Shown here piece after piece: positions 7,049 to 15,170 of a stretch of DNA of 15,198 nucleotides (positions are counted from its first letter, which is position 1; the number at the start of each line of letters is the position of its first letter). The position numbers were made by a program, and so were the translations under genes. The DNA is from Xanthomarina sp035306705 (lineage in GTDB: Bacteria > Bacteroidota > Bacteroidia > Flavobacteriales > Flavobacteriaceae), in assembly GCF_035306705.1 (NCBI RefSeq), contig NZ_DATGNO010000115.1, positions 1 to 15,198 of the forward strand, read 5' to 3'. The notes under the pieces are model-generated. The model was not told the origin of the DNA and made no database searches. It saw only the letters and a program-made list of their open reading frames with translations.

Positions 7049-7846
7049 ATGAAATCTGACGAACATTTTCAATTTTCCAATAGTGTTATTTTAGCTCCCA
7101 TTTTTTTGGTCCTTCTAATTTGGTTGGTTTTTTGGGTTGAGGTACGTTTTGGTTTGGATTTCACGAAATTCGGTGTGTATCCTCAAACATTAAAGGGGTT
7201 GCGTGGCGTTATTTTTAGTCCTTTTATTCATTCGGGAATAACACATTTATATCATAATACCATTCCTTTATTTGTTTTAACAGCATCCTTATTTTATTTC
7301 TATAAACCCATTGCGTGGAAAGTAATCGTCTTTGGAATTTTGCTCTCTGGAATTATTACATGGAGTATAGGCCGGCCGGCTTATCATATTGGAGCTAGTG
7401 GTTTAATTTATGTGTTGGTAAGCTTTACTTTTTTTAAAGGAATCTTAGCAAAACATTATCGCTTAATAGCTTTGTCTTTATTGGTGGTATTTCTTTATGG
7501 CGGTATGATTTGGTATGTTCTACCTATTAAGGAAGGGGTTTCTTGGGAAGGGCATTCTGCAGGTTTGGTAACTGGTTTGTTCTTTGCTTTTATCTTTAAA
7601 AAGGAAATTGCTAGTCCCAAAAAATATGCTTGGGAGGATGAAAATTATAACGAAGAAGATGATCCGTTTTTAAGGCATTTTGATGAAAACGGAAATTTCA
7701 TCGAGATTTTAGACCCTAAAATTACCGACGTTCCTGATGTTTTGGAAATTAAATCTGAAAAGGAAACCAATTTAGAAAATGAAGTTCAAGTAAAGCAGGA
7801 GGGAGGCCCGACCATTCATTATACGTTTAAGCCAAATAAGAATTGA
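7049..7846 (+). CDS. Rhomboid-family intramembrane serine protease
   Basis: The 265-residue protein has the rhomboid catalytic pattern in a six-segment membrane core (about 12-183). H66 and N70 lie in HLYHN and would support the oxyanion hole. The nucleophile serine is S117 in the GxSG-type motif GASG (115-118). The catalytic histidine is H169 in EGHSAGL, in the last membrane helix. Rhomboids cleave single-pass membrane proteins within or near the bilayer; the natural substrate here is unknown. After the core comes an acidic soluble tail of about 80 residues (185-265), including EEDDPFLRHFDENGNF. This is longer than in the minimal enzymes, though similar tails occur in Bacteroidota homologues. 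The gene is alone on the plus strand, divergent from rarA and convergent with rlmB. Confidence 0.9.
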   Translation: MKSDEHFQFSNSVILAPIFLVLLIWLVFWVEVRFGLDFTKFGVYPQTLKGLRGVIFSPFIHSGITHLYHNTIPLFVLTASLFYFYKPIAWKVIVFGILLSGIITWSIGRPAYHIGASGLIYVLVSFTFFKGILAKHYRLIALSLLVVFLYGGMIWYVLPIKEGVSWEGHSAGLVTGLFFAFIFKKEIASPKKYAWEDENYNEEDDPFLRHFDENGNFIEILDPKITDVPDVLEIKSEKETNLENEVQVKQEGGPTIHYTFKPNKN

Positions 7847-7926
7847 TTTTGAATTTCTTAATTTAGAAAGGAGTGAACTTTAGTTATTTTGATGTTTGGT
7901 ATTGGGTTGAAATTGGACGATTTTTC

Positions 7927-7960
7927 GCAATCAGCAATCAGCAATCAGCAATCAGCAATC
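7927..7960 (+). repeat. Heptanucleotide tandem repeat, (GCAATCA) x about 4.9
   Basis: Four perfect copies of GCAATCA are followed by a six-base partial copy (34 nt in all), with no mismatch. The array ends on the first base of the rlmB stop codon (complement of 7960-7962), so it lies immediately 3' of rlmB and about 80 nt after the rhomboid stop, in the convergent spacer. It is non-coding in both expected frames. Perfect short arrays of this kind usually vary in copy number between strains through slippage. Confidence 0.9.
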
Positions 7961-8694
7961 TATAGTCTTTGTCTTAGTACTTCATATAGCATGACACCGC
8001 AGGCAACGGATACGTTGAGGGATTCTATGTCGCCCAATAGAGGAAGTTTAGCCTTATCGTCCACAAGTTTTAAAACAGAGGGATTGATTCCTCTTCCTTC
8101 CGAACCCATAATAATGGCACAAGGTTCTTTAAAAGACACATCGTAGATGGTGTTATCTGTTTTTTCTGTAGCAGCAATTACTTTTATTCCTGAGGCTTGC
8201 AGAAGAAACATGGCATCTTTAATATGATCGACTTTACAAAGTGGCACTTTAAATACAGCACCGGCACTTGTTTTAATAGTATCGCCATTTACGGGTGCAC
8301 CACCTTTCTTTTGGAAAATAATTCCATCAACTCCTGTACATTCTGCAGTTCTAATAATGGCTCCAAAATTTCTAACATCGCTTATTTGATCGAGGAGTAA
8401 AAACAAAGGCGTCTTTCCAGATTCTATAACATTTAAAACCAAGTCTTCAATATCATGGAAGGCCACAGGTGAAATTTGAGCTACGGCACCTTGATGGTTT
8501 TTAGTTGTTAATCTATTTAGTTTTTCAACGGGAACATACGAACTTGAAATATTTTCCTTTCTAACCAAAGAATCCAATTCGTTATATAAATCGCCATGTA
8601 AGCCTTTTTGAAGAAATACTTTTTCAATAGTTTCGCCAGAATTTATGGCTTCAATAACGGCTCTTAAACCAAATATTTGTGTGCTGTTTTCCAT
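7960..8694 (-). CDS. rlmB: 23S rRNA (guanosine-2'-O)-methyltransferase RlmB
   Basis: A 244-residue SpoU/TrmH-family (SPOUT) methyltransferase that uses S-adenosylmethionine to methylate the 2'-O of a 23S rRNA guanosine (G2251 in E. coli). An N-terminal L30e-like substrate-binding domain (about 4-75, starting QIFGLRAVIEAI) is followed by the knotted catalytic domain. Motif 1 is DQISDVRNFGAIIRTAE (102-118, with N109 and R115). Motif 2 is IMGSEGRGI (195-203). Motif 3 is LPLLGDIESLNVSVACGVMLYE (217-238, with the key SLNVS). The distinction from other TrmH-type enzymes such as TrmL rests on the L30e domain and the overall match. The start is at 8694, with a good -7 element 4 nt upstream. It is convergent with the rhomboid gene. 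Confidence 0.93.
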   Translation of the reverse strand: MENSTQIFGLRAVIEAINSGETIEKVFLQKGLHGDLYNELDSLVRKENISSSYVPVEKLNRLTTKNHQGAVAQISPVAFHDIEDLVLNVIESGKTPLFLLLDQISDVRNFGAIIRTAECTGVDGIIFQKKGGAPVNGDTIKTSAGAVFKVPLCKVDHIKDAMFLLQASGIKVIAATEKTDNTIYDVSFKEPCAIIMGSEGRGINPSVLKLVDDKAKLPLLGDIESLNVSVACGVMLYEVLRQRL

Positions 8695-8698
8695 AGTT

Positions 8699-8706
8699 CA
8701 AAGGTA
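8699..8706 (-). promoter_or_regulatory. Candidate -7 element for rlmB
   Basis: On the minus strand, TACCTTTG (complement of 8699-8706) fits TAnnTTTG exactly and ends 4 nt before the rlmB ATG, which would give a very short or absent leader. The expected -33 position falls inside the hairpin terminator of the upstream SusCD operon, where no clear TTTG is present. Confidence 0.45.
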
Positions 8707-8709
8707 TAA

Positions 8710-8739
8710 AAAAAACCATCTCGAAAGAGATGGTTTTTT
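8710..8739 (-). terminator. Strong hairpin terminator of the SusCD operon
   Basis: AAAAAACCATCTC (8710-8722) and GAGATGGTTTTTT (8727-8739) are perfect complements forming a 13-bp stem (7 bp of mixed sequence flanked by A-T pairs) with a 4-nt loop. On the minus strand it is followed by a run of T residues and lies 25 nt beyond the stop of the last operon gene. The A/T-flanked symmetry means it could also stop transcription coming from the other direction. Confidence 0.85.
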
Positions 8740-8764
8740 AGTTATAATTATAACATTTTTTTAA

Positions 8765-9649
8765 TTACAAAGCTGTAACTGTGTAAGTAGTTCCTACAAC
8801 ATCTACAGTGGCCATAAACACATAAGTAGTTAATGGTGTTTCTGGTGCATATGCATTCGTAGTTAATGTGTTATTCACAAAACTACCAGCATTACTAGTT
8901 CCACATTGTGTGTAAGAAAGTGTAAGTGGAACTGTTGCTCCAAGTCCAGCGGAATAAAACGGATTTTCATAGACATCAGCGATAATAACATATTGTCCAT
9001 CAGCTAATCCAGAAATTATTCCTGTTTCTGTACAATCACTTGTTCCAGCCAAATATTCTACACTACCAGACGCTGTATCTAATATCATTGAATCAAGATC
9101 CATTTCACAGAAATCTATGGTAACATCTTCGCCATTGTCGTCATAAGTGTATGTGCCTTCCCAAGTTAAAGAAACTTCAAGAAGATCTTTTACCCAAGTA
9201 ATGTCCATAGAAAATGGAGATACCTTAGCATTAGCAACATTAGCTGGAGCACCAACTGTTAAAGTTTCGCCTCCTCCTGAAAGGACGGTTCCACAGTCTC
9301 CTGGCCAAATTGTTACATCTGTACTACCAGAAGTAGTTCCAGCAAGAATTGCAATAGTTCCTAGCTCAAAATCACCAGAGTTAGCATTTCCACCTACTTG
9401 TTCAAGGGGAATGTAAAGGTGTGCTTGTACTGGCTCCGGGATGGTTGCAGTTACTGTAATAGCATAACCATCCTCAGGATCAATCGAGCTTTCAGCAACG
9501 ACTACATTTGTACTTGCAGTAGTTAGGGTAACAGTCGGACTTTTATAGTCTACCAAACTAGCTCCCGTGTTGTCGTCATCACTACAAGAAGTAGTTATAA
9601 CACCAGCTGAAAGAGCAAGTAAGAAAAATATTTTATTTATGTTTTTCAT
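8765..9649 (-). CDS. Predicted surface lipoprotein, last gene of SusCD operon
   Basis: This 294-residue protein starts with a lipoprotein signal peptide whose lipobox is TTS-C22. The lipidated cysteine is followed by S-D-D-D, which resembles the Bacteroidota lipoprotein export signal for surface display (SDDDD/SDDFE-type). Residues about 38-118 read like a Calx-beta-type beta sandwich (PTVTLTTAS at 39-47, IPLEQVGGNANSGDFE at 80-95, then AGTTSGSTDVTI). A second beta-rich domain starts near 155 (LLEVSLTWEGTYTYDDNGED) and contains C181, C206 and C249. No catalytic motif is visible. It begins 39 nt after the stop of the previous lipoprotein gene and precedes the terminator. A role in ligand capture or in stabilising the SusCD complex is inferred from position only. 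Confidence 0.83.
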   Translation of the reverse strand: MKNINKIFFLLALSAGVITTSCSDDDNTGASLVDYKSPTVTLTTASTNVVVAESSIDPEDGYAITVTATIPEPVQAHLYIPLEQVGGNANSGDFELGTIAILAGTTSGSTDVTIWPGDCGTVLSGGGETLTVGAPANVANAKVSPFSMDITWVKDLLEVSLTWEGTYTYDDNGEDVTIDFCEMDLDSMILDTASGSVEYLAGTSDCTETGIISGLADGQYVIIADVYENPFYSAGLGATVPLTLSYTQCGTSNAGSFVNNTLTTNAYAPETPLTTYVFMATVDVVGTTYTVTAL

Positions 9650-9688
9650 CTTATTTATAGTTTATAATTTTTACTAACTAAAATTCCC

Positions 9689-10549
9689 TTATAGTCTTGT
9701 GTAAGTGGAAGTATATTCAGCAGCTCCCCAAGTAAAGAAAGTATTGGTATTATTTAAAATTAATATACCATCATCTTGATCCCATGAACCACCAACAATA
9801 CATCCTATACCATTACTTCCACAGTATGTTGGAGAAACAGCTTCGGTTACTATACCACCACATCCAACAGCAATACTACCTCCATTTACTAGAGTGTTAT
9901 TGGTAGAACAGAATTGTAATAAACCACCATCGGCAGTTGGAAGATTCCATGTTCCGTCAGGATTTTGAGTTATTTGAACTACTTGTGAACTAGCACAAAT
10001 AGAATTGGTCATAGTATACATTCCAGATAGGTCATAAGCACAGTTAACGGTTAAACTAACACGTCCCATACCTCTACTATAGTAGTAAACATCTCCATCA
10101 GTTTGGTGAACTTTCACTCTAAAAGTAAAAGAGTCACCAATTCTTAAGTCATCAGCATCCATTCCTGTTCCAACCAAAAACTCTTCTAAAGTTGTATAGC
10201 TAAAAGAAAATGGTAGTGTAGCTGTTTCTGCAACTGATATCTCCGTTTTTCCTTGATTTACATCGCCATTAAGTATTTTAACAACTTCAAGTTTTGCAAT
10301 GTTATCTAAATTTCCTGATAATTTTTTCAGGCTAAAATTTAGTTCTACATCTGAGAATGTTACAGGTGCTTCTGCAATTGGAAAATTGGCATCTGGAGAA
10401 CCTAATAGAGCTCCTCCAGAACTTGATACATCAATCAATAAACCTGCCTCATCTAACACGTTTGTGTCAGCCTCAGGTTGTGAGTCATCGCATCCTACAA
10501 ATAATGTTAAAGCGAAGAACATTGTAATTAAATAATTTATATTTTTCAT
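9689..10549 (-). CDS. Predicted surface lipoprotein with cysteine-rich C-terminal domain
   Basis: A 286-residue lipoprotein. The signal peptide ends at lipobox FVG-C20, followed by D-D-S, an acidic start consistent with surface export. Residues about 33-168 form a beta-rich domain similar in feel to SusE-like flavobacterial lipoproteins (ending FTFRVKVHQTDGDVYYY...SLTVNC). The C-terminal domain begins at C170-AYDLSGMYTM and holds six cysteines (170, 185, 214, 230, 243, 250), an even number that could form disulfides outside the cytoplasm. No enzyme motif is recognised. The ATG follows the susD-like stop by 19 nt with an A-rich leader, so it is the third gene of the operon. A ligand-binding partner of the SusCD transporter is the most likely role, by context. 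Confidence 0.83.
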   Translation of the reverse strand: MKNINYLITMFFALTLFVGCDDSQPEADTNVLDEAGLLIDVSSSGGALLGSPDANFPIAEAPVTFSDVELNFSLKKLSGNLDNIAKLEVVKILNGDVNQGKTEISVAETATLPFSFSYTTLEEFLVGTGMDADDLRIGDSFTFRVKVHQTDGDVYYYSRGMGRVSLTVNCAYDLSGMYTMTNSICASSQVVQITQNPDGTWNLPTADGGLLQFCSTNNTLVNGGSIAVGCGGIVTEAVSPTYCGSNGIGCIVGGSWDQDDGILILNNTNTFFTWGAAEYTSTYTRL

Positions 10550-10568
10550 TTTTTCAATTTTTTTTTAA

Positions 10569-11984
10569 TTAGTATCTATCCCAATCTACTTTAGTAGTCA
10601 ATGCATCCGGGCCTTGATTAGCAACCGCTGCTGCAAGGTTTGCAGAGTTTAATGACTTCTCGCTATTTGGATATGTATATCTAGTTGGCACAGCGTTTAC
10701 TCCTGCTTGTGGATCTACTGCTAAAGTTAAAGAGGGAACGTCTGATCTTCTCCATTCGTTCCAAGATTCAATACCCTGCATATAAGTAGATACCCATAAT
10801 TGCTCAGCAATCGATTGATAACCCGTGAATGCTGGATTAAACGAACCTGCGGCTAAACCATTAATTATTAAGGAAGCATCAATTCCAGCTTGGAAATAAC
10901 CTGCTGCACTACCACCAATATATCCTTTACTAGCAGCCTCTGCTAATAATAGGTTAATGTGTGCTGCCGATAAAACGTAAACACGAGCATCAGCTGCTAA
11001 GTATGCATCTCCTACTTCTGAAACAGTACCTGGAGCATATCCGGCTGAACCTGGATTTATGTAACCTGCTGGTTTACCACGGTATGTTCCATCATCTAGT
11101 GGGTTAGCATACACAGCTAATCTTGGATCACCAGTATTAACCATGAAGTCAACTAGAGCTTCGCCCATACACCATTCTCCTTGTCTACCACCTTGAACAA
11201 TCCCGTAATAAGGGTTTGCGTTTGGTGCGTTTTCCGTTTGGAAAGCAATAAAGGCATCATCAGCTGGATTAGTTATTAAGTTTCCAGAATTAACTAAAGC
11301 TTGTAACTCACCTGCATTAAATTGAGGCGTATCAGAAATTCTCATCATAGCTCTAAATTTAACTGAAGCAGCTAACTTTTTCCATTTTGAAATATTTCCA
11401 CCATACATTAAATCTTGTTTTGCAGAAATTTCACCAGTCCCATCTAACAAAGCGTTAGCTCTTGTAAGTAAGCTCAAAACTTCACCATAAGCTTCTGCTT
11501 GGGTGTTATAAGCTGGAAATGGAATGGCTCCTCCTTGATTGGCTTCAAATACAGGAACGTCTCCAAAAGCATCAGCTAAAGTTTGAAAAGCTAGAGCTTC
11601 CATCACTAAAGCTACACCTTGTACAGCTCTATTATCTTCTGCTTCCGCTAAAGCATACATGTCTTGAGCTTCATTAATTACTTGAGTATACATTACTATC
11701 CAAAGGTTATCTATAGATCCTAATCTTGGAAAGTATCTGTCTGCATCGTTATAAACTGGCTTGGATAAATGTTGCACCCAAGCATCTGCAGCTTCACCCG
11801 TTAAAAAATAATCATTTATTCTATTAACGAATGCTCTTTGCATATATCCCAATTCCAAATCCACGCTAATCTCCGTAGGATTATTAGGGGACGTATTGAT
11901 CTCATCGAAATCTTTATCACAACTTGTAAGTCCTAATGCTAGGAATAAAGTCAACAATAATGATGTTTTATTATATTTTTTCAT
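10569..11984 (-). CDS. SusD/RagB-family nutrient-binding outer membrane lipoprotein
   Basis: The 471-residue product is a SusD-like lipoprotein of the SusD-like_2 type. Its signal peptide ends at lipobox LTS-C22, followed by DKDFDEINTSPNNPT, the classic SusD family opening. The helical TPR-like framework is recognisable in the central segments (ALVMEALAFQTLADAFGDVP at 125-144, and HINLLLAEAASKGYIGG in the C-terminal half), and WNEWRRSDVPSL near the end is typical. SusD proteins sit as a lid on the SusC barrel and capture the ligand at the cell surface. The start lies 12 nt after the susC stop, so the two genes are cotranscribed. The sequence does not reveal the ligand; this subfamily is not restricted to starch or to any one glycan. 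Confidence 0.95.
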   Translation of the reverse strand: MKKYNKTSLLLTLFLALGLTSCDKDFDEINTSPNNPTEISVDLELGYMQRAFVNRINDYFLTGEAADAWVQHLSKPVYNDADRYFPRLGSIDNLWIVMYTQVINEAQDMYALAEAEDNRAVQGVALVMEALAFQTLADAFGDVPVFEANQGGAIPFPAYNTQAEAYGEVLSLLTRANALLDGTGEISAKQDLMYGGNISKWKKLAASVKFRAMMRISDTPQFNAGELQALVNSGNLITNPADDAFIAFQTENAPNANPYYGIVQGGRQGEWCMGEALVDFMVNTGDPRLAVYANPLDDGTYRGKPAGYINPGSAGYAPGTVSEVGDAYLAADARVYVLSAAHINLLLAEAASKGYIGGSAAGYFQAGIDASLIINGLAAGSFNPAFTGYQSIAEQLWVSTYMQGIESWNEWRRSDVPSLTLAVDPQAGVNAVPTRYTYPNSEKSLNSANLAAAVANQGPDALTTKVDWDRY

Positions 11985-11996
11985 CTTTTTTTTTAA

Positions 11997-14900
11997 TTAA
12001 AATTTAACATTAACGCTAAAGCCAATAGTTCTAGCCGATGGAGTTTGAGCGTACTCTAACCCTTGTTGACCAGTACCTGTACCAAAACCTGTTTCAGGAT
12101 CGATATGTGGTGCTTTTTTGTATAAAATAGCAAGGTTTCTCACGTTAAGACCTAAATCGATTGATTGGATTGGAATGTTATTGAAAAGTTTAGATGGGAT
12201 AGTATATCCTAAAGAAAGTTCTCTCCATTTAACAAAAGAAGCATCGAATACTGAAGATTCTGCTAGGTTTTGACTAAATGCTGATGAATAATAACCTTGA
12301 GCAGTTGCAACCACGTTGTTAGGTACATAACCGCCACTTCCGTCAGACATTACACCATTTCCAATAACTCCAGTTTCTCTTCCAGGAAGAGTCTCTTCAA
12401 GAACACCAGCTAACATACCCCAAGTGTTTGTTTGAGAATATACATCTCCACCACTTTTCACGTCAAATAGAGTTCTTAAGGCAAATCCTTTGTAAGAAGC
12501 ATTAAGAGCTAGACCTCCAAGCCAGTCCGCTTGAGAGTTTCCTAATACTTTATATTCACCTATTACAGGTAATCCATTATCATAAATAATTTCACCGCTT
12601 TCTGAACGTGCAAAAGAAGGGCCGTAGATTGCACCAATTGGGTAACCATTTCTAGCTTGCGTATTTACGTTCCATAAATTTCCATCAGCTAAATTAACAG
12701 CTTCACCAGCAATATTGCTAACCATGTTGTCGTTTTTACCAAAGTTTACATCAACTCCAAAGTTAAATCCACCAGCTTCGGCACTTCTAATAATATCTGC
12801 ACCAAGCACTAACTCAATTCCCTTATTGGTAATTGTAGCAGCGTTATCCCAAACACTAGTATATCCAGAGGCAGCTGAAACATCAACTGGTAATATTACG
12901 TCTACAGCTTCTTTGTTGTAGTAAGAGAAATCTAAACGCAATCTGTTAGAAAAGAATCTAGCATCAATACCAACTTCAAATTCTGTTTCTTTTTGAGGTT
13001 TAATGTTGGCATTCCATAAAACACCACCTAAAAATGCTGTTGGATCAGATCCGTTTAGTGGAGAACCACTTAAACCATAGACCGGAGAAACATTGTATGC
13101 TCCTAATGGACCTGCACTACCAGTTTCGGCCCATGCACCTCTTACTTTTAAGAAAGAAACTACATTTTTGTCTAAATTGAACATATCACTTGCAACTAAA
13201 CTTAAAGATGCTGCAGGATAAAAGAAACTATTGTTGTCTTTTGGAAGTACTGAAGCCCAGTCATTTCTACCACTAAAATCTAAATACACATAGTTTTTGT
13301 AGCTCAACTGTCCAGTACCAAATAAACTGTTAATGGCAGTTGAAGATGAATTTTGTTGGATTACTGGTGCACCAGCAGAGTTAGATAGATTGAATAATTT
13401 ATCTAAAACTAATTGCTCAGCAGTACCAGCCATCAATCTGTAGTTTTGTCTCATTATGTTACCTCCAAAACTTAAGCCTAAAGCGAAATCTTCACTAGCT
13501 CCAAGTTTAGAATTGTAAGACAAGATAGCTTGTGTGTTAACCTCATAGTTATTTCTTGTAACTATTTGATAGAAACCGTTACGATTGTCTGCAGTTCCAA
13601 AAGAACGTTGTGTCTCTCTTATATCGTCAAAATAATCGATACCAGTAGAAGCAGCAATGCTTAATTTATCAGAAATTTCATAACCAATATTTACAGCTCC
13701 TACCCATCTGTTTCTTTCCCAAGGGTGTAAGTTGTTTTCAAGTGCCCAGAATGGGTTGTTATTAAAACTTAAGTTCCAGTTTAAAGGTGTATAAATACCA
13801 GGATTAGTTTCTATCATTGGAAGATTTCTCCAATCTCTTAACGCTTTCCAATCTACTTGTCTAGCACCCCAAACTAATTGTCCAATTTGGTTATCTGGAT
13901 CTCCATATCCAACAGCATTTCTGTTTTCAGAAGAACTTTTAATGTACATAGCTGAGATTCCAGCACTCCATTTGTCGCTTAAATCAAAATTCACGTTCCC
14001 AGAAATATTGTATTTCTTTAAATCCGTATTGTAAACAATACCTTCAGCATCTGTTAATCCTAAAGATAATCTATAAGTAGCAGTTTCTGAAGCACCGTTT
14101 AATGATAAGGTATTAGTTGTTGATAATCCTGTATTGTAGAAATCGTTTTTAACACTGTCTGGGTGAGATACCCATGGAAGTGGTTGTGGGTTATTAGGAT
14201 CATTAATTAAAGATTGATATTGAATGAAGCTCAGTCCGGCATCTAAAGCAGGCCCCCAGCTTTCATCAGTTCCACCATCTCCAGAAGCAGCTCCTCCGTC
14301 ATATCCAAAACCATCTTTAAATTCGAAATAGTTTTGGTTTAAACCTTGACCATAAGAGTTTTGATAGTTAGGGAAAATATAAGGGTTAGAGAAACTTACA
14401 TTACTAGATAAAGTAATCCCTAAGGCTTTTCCTTTAGTTCCAGTTTTAGTGGTAATTACAATTACCCCATTAGTACCTCTCATCCCATATAGAGACGTTG
14501 CGGCACCACCTTTAAGAACGTTTAAACTTTCAATGTCCTCAGGATTAATGTCCGCAAGACCATTAGGTACATCTGTACCAGAGTTTTGTCCAAACGTAGA
14601 GTTGTTCATTACTACACCATCAACAACGATTAAAGGTTGAGCGTTTCCAAAAATAGTGGATACCCCTCTAATAGTAATACGAGTAGATGCACCAATATCT
14701 CCAGAAGACTTGCTAATGTTTACACCAGCTACTTTACCGGATAAAGCGTCAACAACGTTGGTAACAGGAACCTTGTTTAAATCGTCGGATTTTAGGTTTT
14801 GAGCAGAATACCCAATACTTCTTTCCTCCTTTTTAATACCAAGAGCCGTTACGACCACTTCGTCGATTGCCATAACATCAGGTGCCATACTAAAGCTCAT

Positions 14901-15170
14901 TCTGCTAGCAGCGCCAACAGTCATTTCTTTAGTTGTGTACCCAACGAATGAGTAAGATAAGACATCTCCAGTACTAGCAGTGATGGAATAGTTCCCATCA
15001 AAATCTGTCTGTGTACCACTTGTCGTACCCTTTACAATAATATTAACTCCAGGAAGAGGTAACCCGTTTTCATCGGACACAGTTCCTGAAATTGTTTTTT
15101 CTTGTGCAAACGTAAATTGCACAACAAACGCTAGGAATAGCGTTAAAATTCCACTAAACTTTGTTTTCAT
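11997..15170 (-). CDS. SusC/RagA-family TonB-linked outer membrane transporter
   Basis: A 1057-residue TonB-dependent transporter, of normal SusC size. A Sec signal peptide (1-22, cleavage near FA-QE) is followed by a carboxypeptidase-regulatory-like beta sandwich (about 25-96, ISGTVSDENGLPLPGVNI and SFVGYTT). Then comes a TonB-box-like D103-EVVVTALGI and the plug domain (about 118-241). The SusC signature is present: LKGGAATSLYGMRGTNGVI (218-236) and the preceding VVDGV. The rest is a 22-strand-type barrel rich in aromatic and asparagine residues, ending in GFSVNVKF with a terminal aromatic as expected for BAM-assembled barrels. It imports a ligand captured by the SusD partner, powered by TonB-ExbBD. 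It is the first gene of the four-gene operon. The 28 nt upstream (15171-15198) are A-rich on this strand with no promoter visible, so the promoter and any regulator lie outside the window. Confidence 0.96.
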   Translation of the reverse strand: MKTKFSGILTLFLAFVVQFTFAQEKTISGTVSDENGLPLPGVNIIVKGTTSGTQTDFDGNYSITASTGDVLSYSFVGYTTKEMTVGAASRMSFSMAPDVMAIDEVVVTALGIKKEERSIGYSAQNLKSDDLNKVPVTNVVDALSGKVAGVNISKSSGDIGASTRITIRGVSTIFGNAQPLIVVDGVVMNNSTFGQNSGTDVPNGLADINPEDIESLNVLKGGAATSLYGMRGTNGVIVITTKTGTKGKALGITLSSNVSFSNPYIFPNYQNSYGQGLNQNYFEFKDGFGYDGGAASGDGGTDESWGPALDAGLSFIQYQSLINDPNNPQPLPWVSHPDSVKNDFYNTGLSTTNTLSLNGASETATYRLSLGLTDAEGIVYNTDLKKYNISGNVNFDLSDKWSAGISAMYIKSSSENRNAVGYGDPDNQIGQLVWGARQVDWKALRDWRNLPMIETNPGIYTPLNWNLSFNNNPFWALENNLHPWERNRWVGAVNIGYEISDKLSIAASTGIDYFDDIRETQRSFGTADNRNGFYQIVTRNNYEVNTQAILSYNSKLGASEDFALGLSFGGNIMRQNYRLMAGTAEQLVLDKLFNLSNSAGAPVIQQNSSSTAINSLFGTGQLSYKNYVYLDFSGRNDWASVLPKDNNSFFYPAASLSLVASDMFNLDKNVVSFLKVRGAWAETGSAGPLGAYNVSPVYGLSGSPLNGSDPTAFLGGVLWNANIKPQKETEFEVGIDARFFSNRLRLDFSYYNKEAVDVILPVDVSAASGYTSVWDNAATITNKGIELVLGADIIRSAEAGGFNFGVDVNFGKNDNMVSNIAGEAVNLADGNLWNVNTQARNGYPIGAIYGPSFARSESGEIIYDNGLPVIGEYKVLGNSQADWLGGLALNASYKGFALRTLFDVKSGGDVYSQTNTWGMLAGVLEETLPGRETGVIGNGVMSDGSGGYVPNNVVATAQGYYSSAFSQNLAESSVFDASFVKWRELSLGYTIPSKLFNNIPIQSIDLGLNVRNLAILYKKAPHIDPETGFGTGTGQQGLEYAQTPSARTIGFSVNVKF

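Noticed and set aside
7927..7960. The heptanucleotide array as a CRISPR or iteron origin
   Set aside because: The units are 7 nt and directly adjacent with no spacers, there are no cas or replication-initiator genes nearby, and the copies are too short for iterons.
7889..8146. An 85-codon plus-strand frame running through the GCAATCA repeat into rlmB
   Set aside because: Most of it is antisense to rlmB, and the N-terminal part is only the translated tandem repeat.
8765..10549. The two lipoproteins as a duplicated pair
   Set aside because: Their first five residues are identical (MKNIN), but the mature sequences show different domain order and no alignable stretch by eye; similar signal peptides are not evidence of common origin.
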